From NCBI RefSeq assembly GCF_023016115.1, contig NZ_JALKBH010000004.1:217868-281867 (forward strand): a DNA stretch of 64,000 nt. Direction: 5' to 3'. Positions within the stretch are counted from its first letter, which is position 1. The number at the start of each line of letters is the position of its first letter. A program made the position numbers and the translations under genes. Shown piece by piece: positions 17,955-26,688 of the stretch. This DNA is from Alcanivorax sp. S6407 (lineage in GTDB: Bacteria > Pseudomonadota > Gammaproteobacteria > Pseudomonadales > Alcanivoracaceae). The notes below the pieces were generated by a model. It worked only from the letters and a program-made list of their open reading frames with translations. It was not told where the DNA came from and made no database searches.

Positions 17955-19517
17955 ATGAAAGATCTGCAACAGCGTATCCATGCCCTGCTCGATTCTGATG
18001 CTGCCGCGACCCTGACCGGCATCCGCCGCGGAATCGAAAAGGAAAGCCTGCGCATTACCACCGATGGCACCCTGGCGCAGACTCCGCACCCCAAGGCCCT
18101 CGGTTCGGCCCTGACCCATCCCTACATCACTACGGATTACTCCGAGGCGCTGCTGGAGTTCATCACTCCGGCCACCACCGAGGTACACAAACCGCTGGCA
18201 TTTCTAGAGCAGCTGCACCGCTACGTGTACAGCCACATCGGTGACGAAGTGCTGTGGGTGAACTCCATGCCCTGCATGATCAGCAAGGACAGCGACGTAC
18301 CGGTGGCCCAGTACGGCAGCTCCAATGTGGGCCGCATGAAGACCATCTACCGGGAAGGACTCGGGCATCGCTATGGTCGCAAGATGCAGACCATCGCCGG
18401 CATCCATTACAACTTTTCCTATCCTGAAGCCTTCTGGGAACTGAACCAGCAGCTGGAAGGGGACAGCGCGCCGCTGCAGACCTATATCTCGCGCCGCTAC
18501 TTCGACCTGACCCGCAATTTCCAGCGCTATTCCTGGCTGCTGGTGTACCTGTTCGGCGCCTCCCCGGCCCTGTGCAAGTCCTTCCTGGCCGGTCGCGAGC
18601 ACCAGCTGGACACCTTCGACCACACCCTCTACAAACCCTTCGCCACCAGCCTGCGGATGAGCGACCTGGGTTACCAGAACAATGCCCAGTCGTCACTGGC
18701 GATCAGCTATAACAATCTCGACGAATACGTTGAGACGCTGACCCACGCCATCAAGACACCGGAAGCATCCTACGAAAAATTCGGCGTGCTGGATGCGGCG
18801 GGCAACTACCAGCAGCTCAACGCCAACATCCTGCAGATCGAGAACGAGTACTACTCATCCATTCGCCCCAAGCGCACCATCAACTCCGGCGAGCGCCCTA
18901 CTACCGCGCTGCAGAAACGGGGCGTGGAGTACATCGAGATTCGCGCCCTGGATCTGAACCCGTTTGAGCCGGTGGGCATCAACCAGCAGGAAATCCGTTT
19001 CCTGGATCTGTTCGCCACCTACTGCCTGCTGATGGAATCGCCGCAGCTGGAAAAATGCGACCTGACCGCCAGCAAGACCAACTTGCAGAAAGTGGTCTAC
19101 GAAGGCCGCAACACCGATGTGGAACTGTGTCGCTGGGGCAAGGCAGTGACACTGAAGCAATGGGCCAGCGAAAAACTGGAACAGATGCAGCCCATCGCGG
19201 AACTGTTCGATCGCGCCCATGGCGGCAATGATTACGCCAACGCCCTGGCTCGCCAGCAGGAAAAGATCTGCACCCCGGATGCCACCCCCTCCGCCCGGAT
19301 TCTGGAAAAACTGGAAGGCCGCGAACAAAGCTTCTTCCAGTTCGCCATGAACCAGGCCCTGGCCCACCGCGATCACTTCCTGTCCCGCCAGCGCTGCGAT
19401 GACACCAACGCCGAACTGGAACAACTGGCCGCCAGCAGCCTCGCCGAACAAGCCGAACTGGAACAGGCCGAGCAACAGCCCTTCAGCGATTACCTGGCAG
19501 ACTATTTCAGGGATTGA
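17955..19517 (+). CDS. gshA: Glutamate-cysteine ligase (glutathione synthesis, step 1)
   Basis: A 520-residue enzyme of the proteobacterial GshA class (E. coli 518). GIRRGIEKESLRI near residue 25, ALGSALTHPYITTDYSEALLEFITP near 50-75 and the YGSSNVGRMKTIYREGLGHRYGRKMQTIAGIHYNFS block are family signatures of the ATP and glutamate sites. It joins glutamate and cysteine in the cytosol. The ATG at 17955 aligns with the E. coli start, though its ribosome site is poor. An in-frame TTG at 17883 would add 24 residues of low-complexity Pro/Gly sequence, which I think is not translated. A strong terminator follows. Confidence 0.92.
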   Translation: MKDLQQRIHALLDSDAAATLTGIRRGIEKESLRITTDGTLAQTPHPKALGSALTHPYITTDYSEALLEFITPATTEVHKPLAFLEQLHRYVYSHIGDEVLWVNSMPCMISKDSDVPVAQYGSSNVGRMKTIYREGLGHRYGRKMQTIAGIHYNFSYPEAFWELNQQLEGDSAPLQTYISRRYFDLTRNFQRYSWLLVYLFGASPALCKSFLAGREHQLDTFDHTLYKPFATSLRMSDLGYQNNAQSSLAISYNNLDEYVETLTHAIKTPEASYEKFGVLDAAGNYQQLNANILQIENEYYSSIRPKRTINSGERPTTALQKRGVEYIEIRALDLNPFEPVGINQQEIRFLDLFATYCLLMESPQLEKCDLTASKTNLQKVVYEGRNTDVELCRWGKAVTLKQWASEKLEQMQPIAELFDRAHGGNDYANALARQQEKICTPDATPSARILEKLEGREQSFFQFAMNQALAHRDHFLSRQRCDDTNAELEQLAASSLAEQAELEQAEQQPFSDYLADYFRD

Positions 19518-19540
19518 AGGCACGCCTGATGCCTCATGCC

Positions 19541-19574
19541 AAAAGGCCCGCCCGACAAACCGGGCGGGCCTTTT
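19541..19574 (+). terminator. Intrinsic terminator after gshA
   Basis: AAAAGGCCCGCCCG, a five-base loop and CGGGCGGGCCTTTT form a perfect GC stem flanked by A and T tracts. It lies 24 bases after the gshA stop. It is symmetrical, so it would also stop transcription from the other side. Confidence 0.9.
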
Positions 19575-19604
19575 GGCATCTGAAGAAACTTGCTAGAGCC
19601 CGCT

Positions 19605-19680
19605 GTAGGAGCTTGCCTGCAAGCGATCCGAGCCTAAGCGAGGTAAGGATTCCAGAGACGTTATTCGCTGCGCTCGCCCC
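19605..19680. repeat. REP-like element
   Basis: TGTAGGAGCTTGCCTGCAAG followed by CGATCCGAGCC and GCGAGGTAAGGATTCCAGAGA is the standard REP-like unit of this window. It continues into GTTATTCGCTGCGCTCGCCCC, the reverse complement of part of the expanded form. The rest of the gshA-rmf gap (19681-19850) is AT-richer leader sequence, with no other feature seen. Confidence 0.65.
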
Positions 19681-19850
19681 AGGGGTTTTCCCACACCCGC
19701 CCACATTACCAAACCCACATCACACTCCCTGTGACCAACCGTACACGTTGTTGCACTTTACCCCCTCGTTATCAACAAAAATGCGCCATCGTCTACTATG
19801 CAAAACCGCCCGGACTGCTAGTCTCGGGGCAAGGAGCAGGGAGATACGCC

Positions 19851-20048
19851 ATGAACCCGGACCAGAAGAAACAACGGGAAAAAGCCTACAATCAGGGCTG
19901 CATGTGGGGCCTGGGCGGCGGCGACAGCAACCGTTGCCCCTATACCCCGGAAGACCCGCTGACAGAGTGGTGGTTTCAGGGCTGGGAAGCCGGCATCGAC
20001 GCCTGGAACGAACGCAATCACAACAGCACTTCAGCCCGCCAGGCCTGA
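19851..20048 (+). CDS. rmf: Ribosome modulation factor
   Basis: A 65-residue protein that follows E. coli RMF (55 residues) closely. EKAYNQGCMWGLGGGDSNRCPY corresponds to RAHQRGYQAGIAGRSKEMCPY, and EWWFQGWEAGIDAW to QWLGGWREAMADR. RMF binds 70S ribosomes in stationary phase and drives dimerisation to inactive 100S particles. The ATG is preceded by AAGGAGCAGGGAG. About ten acidic or Asn-rich residues extend the C-terminus. It stands alone between gshA and dsbB. Confidence 0.87.
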   Translation: MNPDQKKQREKAYNQGCMWGLGGGDSNRCPYTPEDPLTEWWFQGWEAGIDAWNERNHNSTSARQA

Positions 20049-20171
20049 TTCTGCAGGCTGCGCCCTCAAGATTGTCGCTGACCCGGCAGTCTTTAGACTT
20101 TTGTCTGTTCAAAGTTGCCGCCCGGCGCGGTTTTGCCTACCCTTCCGGCGTCAACCACGAAAGAGCCCACC

Positions 20172-20675
20172 ATGACGTCCATCATTCCTGCTCCGCGAAT
20201 GCTCAACCTGCTGGCTTTTCTGGCCTGCCTCTGTGCCATGGCTGGCGCCCTTTACCTCCAGCATGTGGACGGCCTGGAGCCATGCCCCCTGTGCATCTTC
20301 CAACGCATCGGTGTGATCGCCGCGGCGTTGGTATTACTGGTCGCCGCACTGCACGGTCCCAAGGGTGTAGGCGTTCGAATCTACGCCGTACTGACCGCCC
20401 TGGCCGCCATCGGCGGTGGCGCCGTATCCATCCGCCACATCTGGCTGCAGAACCTGCCACCTGATGAAGTCCCTGCCTGCGGCCCAGGTCTGGAGTACAT
20501 GCTGGATGTGTTTCCCCTGCAGAACGTGATCCAGCAGGTGCTGTCCGGCTCCGGTGAATGTGCCGACCTGGACTGGAGCTTCCTTGGGCTGAGCCTGCCG
20601 GCCTGGACGCTGGTGGTATTTTCCGGCCTGTTGCTGGTAGCACTGATTCAGCTGTTCCGTCCGCTGCCGCGCTGA
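20172..20675 (+). CDS. dsbB: Disulfide-bond oxidoreductase DsbB
   Basis: A 167-residue four-helix inner-membrane protein. The first periplasmic loop carries the redox pair C38-x-x-C41 (PCPLC), and the second loop carries C103 and C130. This is the full four-cysteine set needed to reoxidise DsbA and pass electrons to quinone. QRIG directly after CPLC is typical. The ATG at 20172 was chosen because the hydrophobic TM1 starts soon after it; upstream in-frame codons lack a ribosome site. The lrgA-like gene starts six bases after its stop, so the three genes may form one operon. Confidence 0.93.
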   Translation: MTSIIPAPRMLNLLAFLACLCAMAGALYLQHVDGLEPCPLCIFQRIGVIAAALVLLVAALHGPKGVGVRIYAVLTALAAIGGGAVSIRHIWLQNLPPDEVPACGPGLEYMLDVFPLQNVIQQVLSGSGECADLDWSFLGLSLPAWTLVVFSGLLLVALIQLFRPLPR

Positions 20676-20681
20676 TCTGTC

Positions 20682-21050
20682 ATGATCGATGGTCTGCTGA
20701 TTCTTCTGTTTTTCCAGTTTCTCGGTGAGGTGGTCATCCGCCTTACCGGCCTGCCCCTGCCCGCCCCCGTGCTGGGCATGGTGCTGTTACTGATGGCCCT
20801 GCTGCTCAACGCCCCCTTCACACAGCGCGTCGCCACCGCGGCAGGCACCCTGATCAAGCACATCAGCCTGCTGATCTTCCCGTTGGGGGTTGGCATCGTG
20901 CTGCAGTGGGACCGTTATCAGGAAAACGCCCTGGCACTGGTGGTGGCCGTGGTCGGCGGCACTATCATCAGCCTGATTCTGGTCACCCTGATGCTGAAAC
21001 TGCTGATGGGCGGCAAGCACCAGGAAAAGGAGGATGGCCATGGACACTGA
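20682..21050 (+). CDS. CidA/LrgA-family holin-like membrane protein
   Basis: A 122-residue inner-membrane protein with four hydrophobic segments (LLILLFFQFLGEVVIRL, APVLGMVLLLMALLLN, LLIFPLGVGIVLQ, ALVVAVVGGTIISLILVTLML). This is the CidA/LrgA pattern, including the LPxPAPVLGM signature. Members influence murein hydrolase activity or export of small organic acids such as pyruvate. The C-terminus is charged (GGKHQEKEDGHGH). It overlaps the start of its partner lrgB-like gene by eleven bases, which fits translational coupling. Confidence 0.88.
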   Translation: MIDGLLILLFFQFLGEVVIRLTGLPLPAPVLGMVLLLMALLLNAPFTQRVATAAGTLIKHISLLIFPLGVGIVLQWDRYQENALALVVAVVGGTIISLILVTLMLKLLMGGKHQEKEDGHGH

Positions 21051-21768
21051 TCTGCAAGGTCTGGCCGGCCTGGTACATACGCCGCTGTTCGGCATCCTGC
21101 TCACCCTGGCCAGCTACCAGTTCGCCCTGTGGGTGTATGGCAAGAGCAACAGCCTGCCCTTGTTCCACCCCTTCCTGGTGGCCTCCATTCCGGTGATCGT
21201 GGTGTTGCCGATGGTGGGCGTGGATTATGAAGAATACCGCGAGCAGACCAGCCTGATCGCTTTCCTGCTGGGCCCGGCCACGGTAGCCCTGGCCTGGCCG
21301 CTGTATCGCCAGCTACACACCGTGCGCAGCGTGCTCACCCCCATTGTCATCGCCACCCTGATTGGCGCCTTTATCGCCGCCGGCATTTCCGTGGGACTGG
21401 CCTGGTGGCTGGGCGCCCCCGAAGATGTGATTGCCTCACTGGCGCCGAAATCCATCACCACGCCGATTGCCGTGGAAGTGGTGAAATCCACCGGCGGCTC
21501 GGAATCCCTGGTAGCCGGCGCCGTGGCCATCACCGGTATCGTCGGCGCCCTGGCTGCCGGTCCGATATACCGCCTGTTGAAGGTAAAGGATGACCGCATC
21601 CGCGGCTTTGCACTGGGACTGGTCGCCCACGCCATCGGCACCGCCCGGGCCTTTGAATACGGCGAGAAAGCGGGCGCCTTCAGTGGTCTGGCGCTGGGCT
21701 TGTGCGGTCTGGTCACCGCTCTGGCCCTGCCCTGGATCTGGCCCTGGATCGCCGGCCTGCTGTCGTGA
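21040..21768 (+). CDS. CidB/LrgB-family membrane protein
   Basis: A 242-residue inner-membrane protein with about seven hydrophobic helices, the standard LrgB/CidB size. Signatures include LGPATVALAWPLYRQ, LAPKSITTPIAVEVVKSTGG and GFALGLVAHAIGTARAFEYGE. It always occurs with an LrgA/CidA protein and is thought to form a joint pore or transporter. I chose the second of two close ATGs (21040, not 21034) because the GGAGG is then six bases away. The gene follows dsbB and the lrgA-like gene directly. Confidence 0.88.
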   Translation: MDTDLQGLAGLVHTPLFGILLTLASYQFALWVYGKSNSLPLFHPFLVASIPVIVVLPMVGVDYEEYREQTSLIAFLLGPATVALAWPLYRQLHTVRSVLTPIVIATLIGAFIAAGISVGLAWWLGAPEDVIASLAPKSITTPIAVEVVKSTGGSESLVAGAVAITGIVGALAAGPIYRLLKVKDDRIRGFALGLVAHAIGTARAFEYGEKAGAFSGLALGLCGLVTALALPWIWPWIAGLLS

Positions 21769-21993
21769 ACTGTGCGCCGGGGCACACTTTGCCCGGGCAG
21801 GCACAAAAACCCATGTCGTTATAAAAAATCCGTCTTTAGCGGCAAGTCACTGACCACCCGCCGTTTTTTCACGCGCCGGCGGCCCTGCCCCGATAACGCC
21901 CCATTCTGCCCATTGCGGCGGCCCTCTCGATCATCCTAGTCTCGAAAACCCGTAGGGAAACACGGCAAGACATTTGCGCAAGGAGGACAACCC

Positions 21994-22476
21994 ATGGCGA
22001 ACACCTCACCCGGCGCCATCGCACAGTGGCAACGCATCGAAACCCTGGTCAAGGCCTGGCTGGATGAGCGCCAGCAACTGATCGTGCTGCTATGCACCCT
22101 GCAAGGCATTCGCGGGCTTGGCAATCAACAGCCGCAGCACAAACAGTTGCAGCAATTTTGCGAACTGTTGATGGACTACATCAGCGCCGGCTACTTCGAG
22201 GTGTATCGCGAACTGGTCAACGAAGCGCGGCACTTCCAGCGCGAGAACCCGGCCCTGACCCATCACATCCTGCGCCAGCTGGATAACTCCACCGATGAAG
22301 CCCTGGCCTTCAACGCCGATTTCGATAACGCGACTCATATCGCCGAACACCGTGACCAGCTACCACAGCGTATCAGCCACCTGATGCAGACCCTGGAAGA
22401 GCGCTTCGCCCTGGAAGACCAACTGATCCTCAGCATCCACCAACAGGAACCGCCGCTGCGTCAGGCAATGCATTGA
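21994..22476 (+). CDS. rsd: Rsd/AlgQ anti-sigma70 regulator
   Basis: A 160-residue all-helical protein of the Rsd/AlgQ family. The FCELLMDYISAGYFEVYRELV segment matches FCQSLVDYLSAGHFSIYERIL of E. coli Rsd, and LEERFALEDQLILSIHQQ matches LEARFVLEDKLILLVL near the C-terminus. Rsd binds region 4 of sigma70 in stationary phase and frees core polymerase for other sigma factors; in Pseudomonas the homologue affects alginate. The ATG has a strong AAGGAGG site. Like rmf nearby, it belongs to the stationary-phase response. Confidence 0.9.
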   Translation: MANTSPGAIAQWQRIETLVKAWLDERQQLIVLLCTLQGIRGLGNQQPQHKQLQQFCELLMDYISAGYFEVYRELVNEARHFQRENPALTHHILRQLDNSTDEALAFNADFDNATHIAEHRDQLPQRISHLMQTLEERFALEDQLILSIHQQEPPLRQAMH

Positions 22477-22504
22477 GGGGCGAGGCGGCACGTGGCCTAC
22501 CTTC

Positions 22505-22580
22505 CGCTCGAAATGTGTTTCTGGAATCCATACCTCGCTTAGGCTCGGATCGCCATGCGAGCATGGCTCCTACAGGGGGC
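22505..22580. repeat. REP-like element, reverse orientation
   Basis: TTCTGGAATCCATACCTCGC, TTAGGCTCGGATCG and CATGCGAGCATGGCTCCTACA form the reverse of the REP unit, with a CATGCGAGCATG palindrome in place of the usual GCTTGC form. It lies between convergent rsd and the small gene at 22673. Confidence 0.6.
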
Positions 22581-22636
22581 TCAGGTTATCTACTGGCGCC
22601 GAACTCAACGAGCTGGAAGCCTTTTCCGTTCTTCAC

Positions 22637-22664
22637 AAAACCCCGGGAACTTTTCAGGGGTTTT
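22637..22664 (-). terminator. Terminator of the creD-downstream gene, conserved type
   Basis: AAAACCCCGGGAAC/TTTTCAGGGGTTTT folds as CCCC(T)GAAAAG-loop hairpin with T-tract on the minus strand. The same hairpin, followed by ATCAAGCGTAGCT and a heptad array, is found at 33814 and 56936. In each case it lies just beyond the 3' end of a minus-strand gene. Confidence 0.75.
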
Positions 22665-22672
22665 CTATCGAA

Positions 22673-22915
22673 TCAAGCGTAGCTTGTAGCTTGTAGCTTG
22701 TAGCTGAAGTCTACCAACGCCCGTCCCCGTCGCCTGGCGCCGAGTCGCCACCACACCAATCCCAGACATCGAATCGCCTCGCGATCATCCGCCTGTTTGG
22801 CCAGAGCCTGCTGCGCCAGGCGTAAGGCCTGACGCAGCAGCATGTTGGTTTGCTGAGGCTGTTCACGGGTAGCCATCAGCAGGGCATGCACCGTGATGCG
22901 CACCGCCCGTTTCAT
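22673..22915 (-). CDS. Small protein translated with creD, unknown function
   Basis: An 80-residue frame whose ATG overlaps the creD stop (ATGA), so it is probably translated by coupling. It is basic and helical (LLRQALRLAQQALAKQADDREAIRCLGLVWWRLGARRRGRAL), with a TPR-like Ala/Leu spacing. I do not recognise a family. The last ten residues (SYKLQATSYA) are encoded by a TAGCTTG heptad-repeat array. The repeat appears to have replaced the original end of the gene, or the gene reads into it. The coupling argues that it is real. Confidence 0.55.
   Translation of the reverse strand: MKRAVRITVHALLMATREQPQQTNMLLRQALRLAQQALAKQADDREAIRCLGLVWWRLGARRRGRALVDFSYKLQATSYA
22678..22706. repeat. TAGCTTG heptad array overlapping a gene end
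   Basis: GCGTAGC TTGTAGC TTGTAGC TTGTAGC TGAAG is a 7-bp tandem array. It overlaps the last codons of the gene at 22673-22915 and abuts the terminator at 22637. Confidence 0.75.
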
Positions 22916-24276
22916 GGTGCCGACACCGTGGCAGGCGAGGCTTTCGGGTTGGCGCGGCCCGCTGCGGCAAAGCCGTACCAGTCCAGTTTTCGCGTCACCA
23001 ACATCACTACCGACAGCGCAGCGAACAGTAACAGGGCGCCCAACAGCAGGGCATAATCTTCCGCCATGAGGATGCCGTAAATCAGCCCCTGCACCAGCAA
23101 CAGGCTACCGGCGAATCCCCATCCGGAGGCGGGTGAGCGCATCACCGCCATCAGATAAACGCCAATCAATGCACAGCACGACAAGGCCGCCGACAGATAG
23201 GCCCAGACAAAGTCGATATGTTCACTGAGCGCCACCAGCAATAGATAGAACATGGCCAATGCCAACCCCACCAGCAAATACTGCATGGCATGCAACGGAT
23301 AGCGGCGAAGCACTTCAAACAGGAAGAAGGCCGCGAAGGTCAGCCCGACAATCAGAAAGGAATACTTCAATGCCCGCTCACTGGACAGCAACCCGGTCAC
23401 CGGCTGCACCAGACGCACCCGCAGGGCCTGATTCGTTTCACCACACAGCCCGTTGCCCTGGGCACAATGAATGGCACTGGCGGCAGCGAGGCTGTTAGTA
23501 CGCCACTGGCTGGTAAAACCGTCGGCTCCCACTTCCCTCTCCACTGGTAGCACCAGCCCTTCAAAGCTGGGATGGGGCCAGTCGGCCCGCAACGCCATGC
23601 GGGTTTCCTTGGCCAGTGGCAACGCAGCAAGGGACTCCGTGCCATTCAGGTTAAGCCGCACCTTCACGGTAAAGGCGCCCTGAATATTGGCCGGCAGTTT
23701 TACCGCCACCGCACTGTCACCCAGGCTGGACGGTAACTGTTCCGTTTCCACCAGCGGCAACGCCACATCGTTGACGAAAATCTGCGGTCGCTCCACCAGA
23801 CCACGCAGGTCGGCGATCTGCATGACCAGTAACGGCGCCTGCGACGACACCACCTGCTCTGGCTGTTTGGCCTGCCCCCAACTGGCCGGGAACACCGCCT
23901 CCAGCTGCATCAGGCTGCGATACACCGGTGAACCATAAATCCCGCGGTAGCGCATGCTGGTCTGCAGCTCCCCATCAATGCTGAGCGTGTCCGGAATGGC
24001 ACTCTCCAGCACCTGCCGATGACGCTCTACCCGACAATCCTTCGGCGCCTCACAATCAGATTTTTCCGCCAGATAACGACGTACCCGCGGCACCACCAGC
24101 AAGGGCCCGCTGATCATCTGCTCGCCACTCACCTGCCGGGCGATTTCGTTTTTCACCCGCCAGGCTTCGTTACTGCGATCACGCACCTTGCCCTGGATCA
24201 TCATCAACGGCACCACCAGCACCAGCATCAGCCCGGCGATGGTGAGCATTTTCAAGAACAGACTGTTTCGCATCAT
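22912..24276 (-). CDS. creD: Inner-membrane protein CreD
   Basis: A 454-residue membrane protein of the CreD family (E. coli 450). One N-terminal helix (MLTIAGLMLVLVVPLMMIQG) is followed by a periplasmic domain of about 290 residues and five closely spaced C-terminal helices. Signatures include REVGADGFTSQWRTNSLA and PLHAMQYLLVGLALAMFYLLLVALSEH. CreD is the main output of the CreBC system. Its overproduction changes envelope stability and sensitivity to colicins and, in Pseudomonas and Stenotrophomonas, beta-lactams. The ATG has GGGAGAGGA. It lies 288 bp after creC, with its own likely control region. Confidence 0.92.
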   Translation of the reverse strand: MMRNSLFLKMLTIAGLMLVLVVPLMMIQGKVRDRSNEAWRVKNEIARQVSGEQMISGPLLVVPRVRRYLAEKSDCEAPKDCRVERHRQVLESAIPDTLSIDGELQTSMRYRGIYGSPVYRSLMQLEAVFPASWGQAKQPEQVVSSQAPLLVMQIADLRGLVERPQIFVNDVALPLVETEQLPSSLGDSAVAVKLPANIQGAFTVKVRLNLNGTESLAALPLAKETRMALRADWPHPSFEGLVLPVEREVGADGFTSQWRTNSLAAASAIHCAQGNGLCGETNQALRVRLVQPVTGLLSSERALKYSFLIVGLTFAAFFLFEVLRRYPLHAMQYLLVGLALAMFYLLLVALSEHIDFVWAYLSAALSCCALIGVYLMAVMRSPASGWGFAGSLLLVQGLIYGILMAEDYALLLGALLLFAALSVVMLVTRKLDWYGFAAAGRANPKASPATVSAP

Positions 24277-24323
24277 TCCTCTCCCTCAGTGTTTGGAGAA
24301 AGGATGCAGGGGGAATGGGAGGG

Positions 24324-24345
24324 TTGTGTGGGGATTGTGTGGGGA
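24324..24345 (-). promoter_or_regulatory. Tandem 11-bp repeat upstream of creD
   Basis: TTGTGTGGGGA occurs twice head to tail (24324-24334, 24335-24345), about 50 bp before the creD start. One helical turn separates the copies, so a regulator dimer could bind both on one face. CreB is the obvious candidate, although the published E. coli CreB tag (TTCAC repeats) is not seen here. Assignment is inference. Confidence 0.45.
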
Positions 24346-24350
24346 GAAGA

Positions 24351-24567
24351 CAGCTGCAAGCTACGAGCTTTGAGCTGCGAGGAAAATCAAAAGCAAAACG
24401 GAAGAGGACTGGGGGTTTACTGTGGGAGCGTGCCTGCACGCGAATGACACGGGTGAAATCAACGGCATTCGTCTGCAGGCAGACTCCCACAGGGAGCAAC
24501 CTGCCCTACTTACCATCTGTCTTCGGTTTTGACTTCATTGCAGCTTGTCGCTTGAAGCTTGCAGCTA
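24351..24567. repeat. Heptad-array pair enclosing a REP-like pair, between creC and creD
   Basis: CAGCTGC AAGCTAC GAGCTTT GAGCTGC (24351-24382) faces GCAGCTT GTCGCTT GAAGCTT GCAGCTA (24539-24567). Between them a REP-like pair occurs: TGTGGGAGCGTGCCTGCACG near 24421 and the reverse form TGCAGGCAGACTCCCACAGG near 24474. The right array ends in the creC stop codon itself. Confidence 0.7.
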
Positions 24568-25965
24568 TAAATGCAGCGTCACCGCCACGCCATCGGCGGT
24601 GTTTTCTACTTTAAGCGTTCCGTCATGCAGGTTGGCGATTTCCTGGACCATGGCCAGCCCCAGGCCGGAGCTTTTTTCCTCCCCGGCGGCGGGCAGGGAA
24701 TAGAAACGTTCGGTGACGCGGGCCAGCGCATAGTCGGGAATGGGGGGCCCCTGATTGCTTACTCGCATCCCCTTGCCGCTCACCTCGACACGCAGCACCG
24801 AGCCCGGCTCTGCGAAGCGCAGGGCATTATCCAGCAGATTGAACAGGGCCAGCTTGAGAGTGTCCGGTTCGGCATGGATTCCCTCACCACTGACCGAGAC
24901 AGAGACACCTTTTTCCTGCAACAACGCATATCGACTGTCCTGCCACTGCCCCGCCAGCGATGCCACATCCACTACCTGCTTCTGTGCCGGCAGGCTCTCC
25001 AGCTTTTCCAGTTGAGCCATGGCCAACAGACGATCCAGCAGATCGCTGAGGCGCAGACTTTCATGCACCACGTTATCGGTAAAACGCTCAAGCGCAGGGT
25101 CGTCAATTTCGTCAGCCAGAATTTCGCCAGCACCGCGAATGGCAGCCAGAGGACTTTTCATTTCGTGGGTAAGCAGGGTGACGTTATCTTCCAGCCGGGA
25201 GCGATCCTCCAGCTTGCGACGCATGGCGGTCACCGCATCGGCCAGGGCATGAATTTCATCACGGCCACGAAACGCCGGTGGCGACACACGCTCCCCCGCA
25301 GCCACCGCCTGGGCATAGCCTTGCAGGCGATTAACCCGGCGACTCAGCCACCACACCAGCAAGCCACCCAACACCAGACAGAACAACAACACTCCACTGC
25401 CATACAGCATCAGACGTCTTTCTGCCCGTTCGATGAACGGCTCAATAGAGCGCCCCGCCTTACCCAGACTGATCACCCCGATCAGGCTGCCGGCATCACG
25501 GATCGGCGCCGCCACATACATCACCGAGGTGGAAGGATCCGCCGGATCACTGCGCGTGGTCCGCGCGCCATAGCTTCCCTGCAACGTCAGATAGACATCA
25601 TTCCATTGGGAAAAGTCCTGTCCTTCGTCACGGCCCTTCGAATCAAACAGCACCCTCCCGTCCGGCCCGGTAATATAGACATGGGTATGGATGCCGCCTT
25701 TCTTCATGCCCCAGATATCCGCATCCGGGGTCCGCGCTGCATAGCGCTGCAAGGCCTCACGCAACTGCGGCGTGATCACGATGGCGCCGTTCTGCGCATC
25801 CACTGCCACCATTTCCGCCAGCAGGTTGGCGGCATCTACCAGGGTTTCTTCTGCCGACTGCCGAACCAGCGGCTTGGCCTGGCTGAACACCATGTCCAGC
25901 ACGAACCAGCCCAGCAGGCCGAGGATCAGGAAGTAGAACAGCAGCAAACGCTGGCCGAGCTTCAC
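24565..25965 (-). CDS. creC: CreC sensor histidine kinase
   Basis: A 466-residue kinase (E. coli CreC 474). TM1 covers residues ~7-27. A periplasmic sensor of the CreC type follows (KPLVRQSAEETLVDAANLLAE through DGRVLFDSKG and SVMYVAAPIRDAGSLIGVISLGK), then TM2 (~190-210) and a HAMP region. H267 in LTHEMKSPLAAIRGAGEIL is the phosphorylation site, and the kinase domain ends with SSGLGLAMVQEIANLH. It responds to carbon metabolism or cell-wall stress and phosphorylates CreB. Its start overlaps the creB end by four bases. Confidence 0.92.
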   Translation of the reverse strand: MKLGQRLLLFYFLILGLLGWFVLDMVFSQAKPLVRQSAEETLVDAANLLAEMVAVDAQNGAIVITPQLREALQRYAARTPDADIWGMKKGGIHTHVYITGPDGRVLFDSKGRDEGQDFSQWNDVYLTLQGSYGARTTRSDPADPSTSVMYVAAPIRDAGSLIGVISLGKAGRSIEPFIERAERRLMLYGSGVLLFCLVLGGLLVWWLSRRVNRLQGYAQAVAAGERVSPPAFRGRDEIHALADAVTAMRRKLEDRSRLEDNVTLLTHEMKSPLAAIRGAGEILADEIDDPALERFTDNVVHESLRLSDLLDRLLAMAQLEKLESLPAQKQVVDVASLAGQWQDSRYALLQEKGVSVSVSGEGIHAEPDTLKLALFNLLDNALRFAEPGSVLRVEVSGKGMRVSNQGPPIPDYALARVTERFYSLPAAGEEKSSGLGLAMVQEIANLHDGTLKVENTADGVAVTLHL

Positions 25966-26618
25966 GGTGTCTCCAGGTAATAGCCAATGCCGCGGCGGGT
26001 GGCGATCAGGGTATCGGTCTGCAGAGGTTTCAGTTTGCTGCGCAGGGTCTTGATATGGGTATCCACGCTGCGCTCGAAACTGTCTTCGTCGCTGTCGCAG
26101 ATATCCAGCAGATGGGCGCGACTGAATACCTGCCCGGGGTGCTGAATCATGGCCGCCAGAATGCGATATTCGGAACGGGTCAGGGACAACGGCTGGCCCT
26201 TGCAGAGAATGCGGGCACCGGCTTCATCCAGCTGCCACAGGGATTCGGCAACCCGGGGGACCTGGCGCTTGAGGATGGCTCGGATGCGCGCCACCACTTC
26301 ACGTGGACTGAAGGGCTTGGTGACATAATCATCGCCACCCAGCTCCAGCCCCAGAATACGGTCTACCTCGTCCTGACGGGCGGTGAGAAACAGCACCGGC
26401 ACCTCGCTACGCTGGCGCAACCGTTTCAGCACCTCGAAGCCATTGATATCCGGCAGCCCCACATCCAGCACCACCAGATCCACCTTGTCGGTCTCCAGCC
26501 TGGCCAGAGCCTCTTCCCCAAGGGCGACATGAGCCACCGAAAAGTGCTCCCGCTCCAGCGCGAACATCAGTGGCTCCGCGATGCGCGGCTCATCATCAAC
26601 AATCAGTACTCGGGTCAC
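25962..26618 (-). CDS. creB: CreB response regulator
   Basis: A 218-residue OmpR/PhoB-class regulator. The acidic pair D8-D9 and D52 (VVLDVGLPDINGFEVLKRLR) lie in the receiver, and KPFSPREVVARIRAILKR joins it to a winged helix (LSLTRSEYRILAAMIQHPGQVFSRAHLLD). RGIGYYLE near the end matches CreB. creA, which precedes creBCD in E. coli, is not present here. creB heads a minus-strand operon creB-creC-(repeats)-creD-small gene. Confidence 0.92.
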   Translation of the reverse strand: MTRVLIVDDEPRIAEPLMFALEREHFSVAHVALGEEALARLETDKVDLVVLDVGLPDINGFEVLKRLRQRSEVPVLFLTARQDEVDRILGLELGGDDYVTKPFSPREVVARIRAILKRQVPRVAESLWQLDEAGARILCKGQPLSLTRSEYRILAAMIQHPGQVFSRAHLLDICDSDEDSFERSVDTHIKTLRSKLKPLQTDTLIATRRGIGYYLETP

Positions 26619-26688
26619 GAAACGGGAATTCCTTGCCTGCTGTCACCGCATCATAACCACAGCCCGGCGTTTATCCCACTCCCAGCCC

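Noticed and set aside
20365..20395. GTTCGAATC, a T-loop-like sequence suggesting a tRNA
   Set aside because: It lies inside dsbB codons, and no acceptor stem or anticodon arm can be drawn.
24571..25980. A 469-codon open frame opposite creC
   Set aside because: creC has kinase motifs and operon overlap with creB. The opposite product has no recognisable features.
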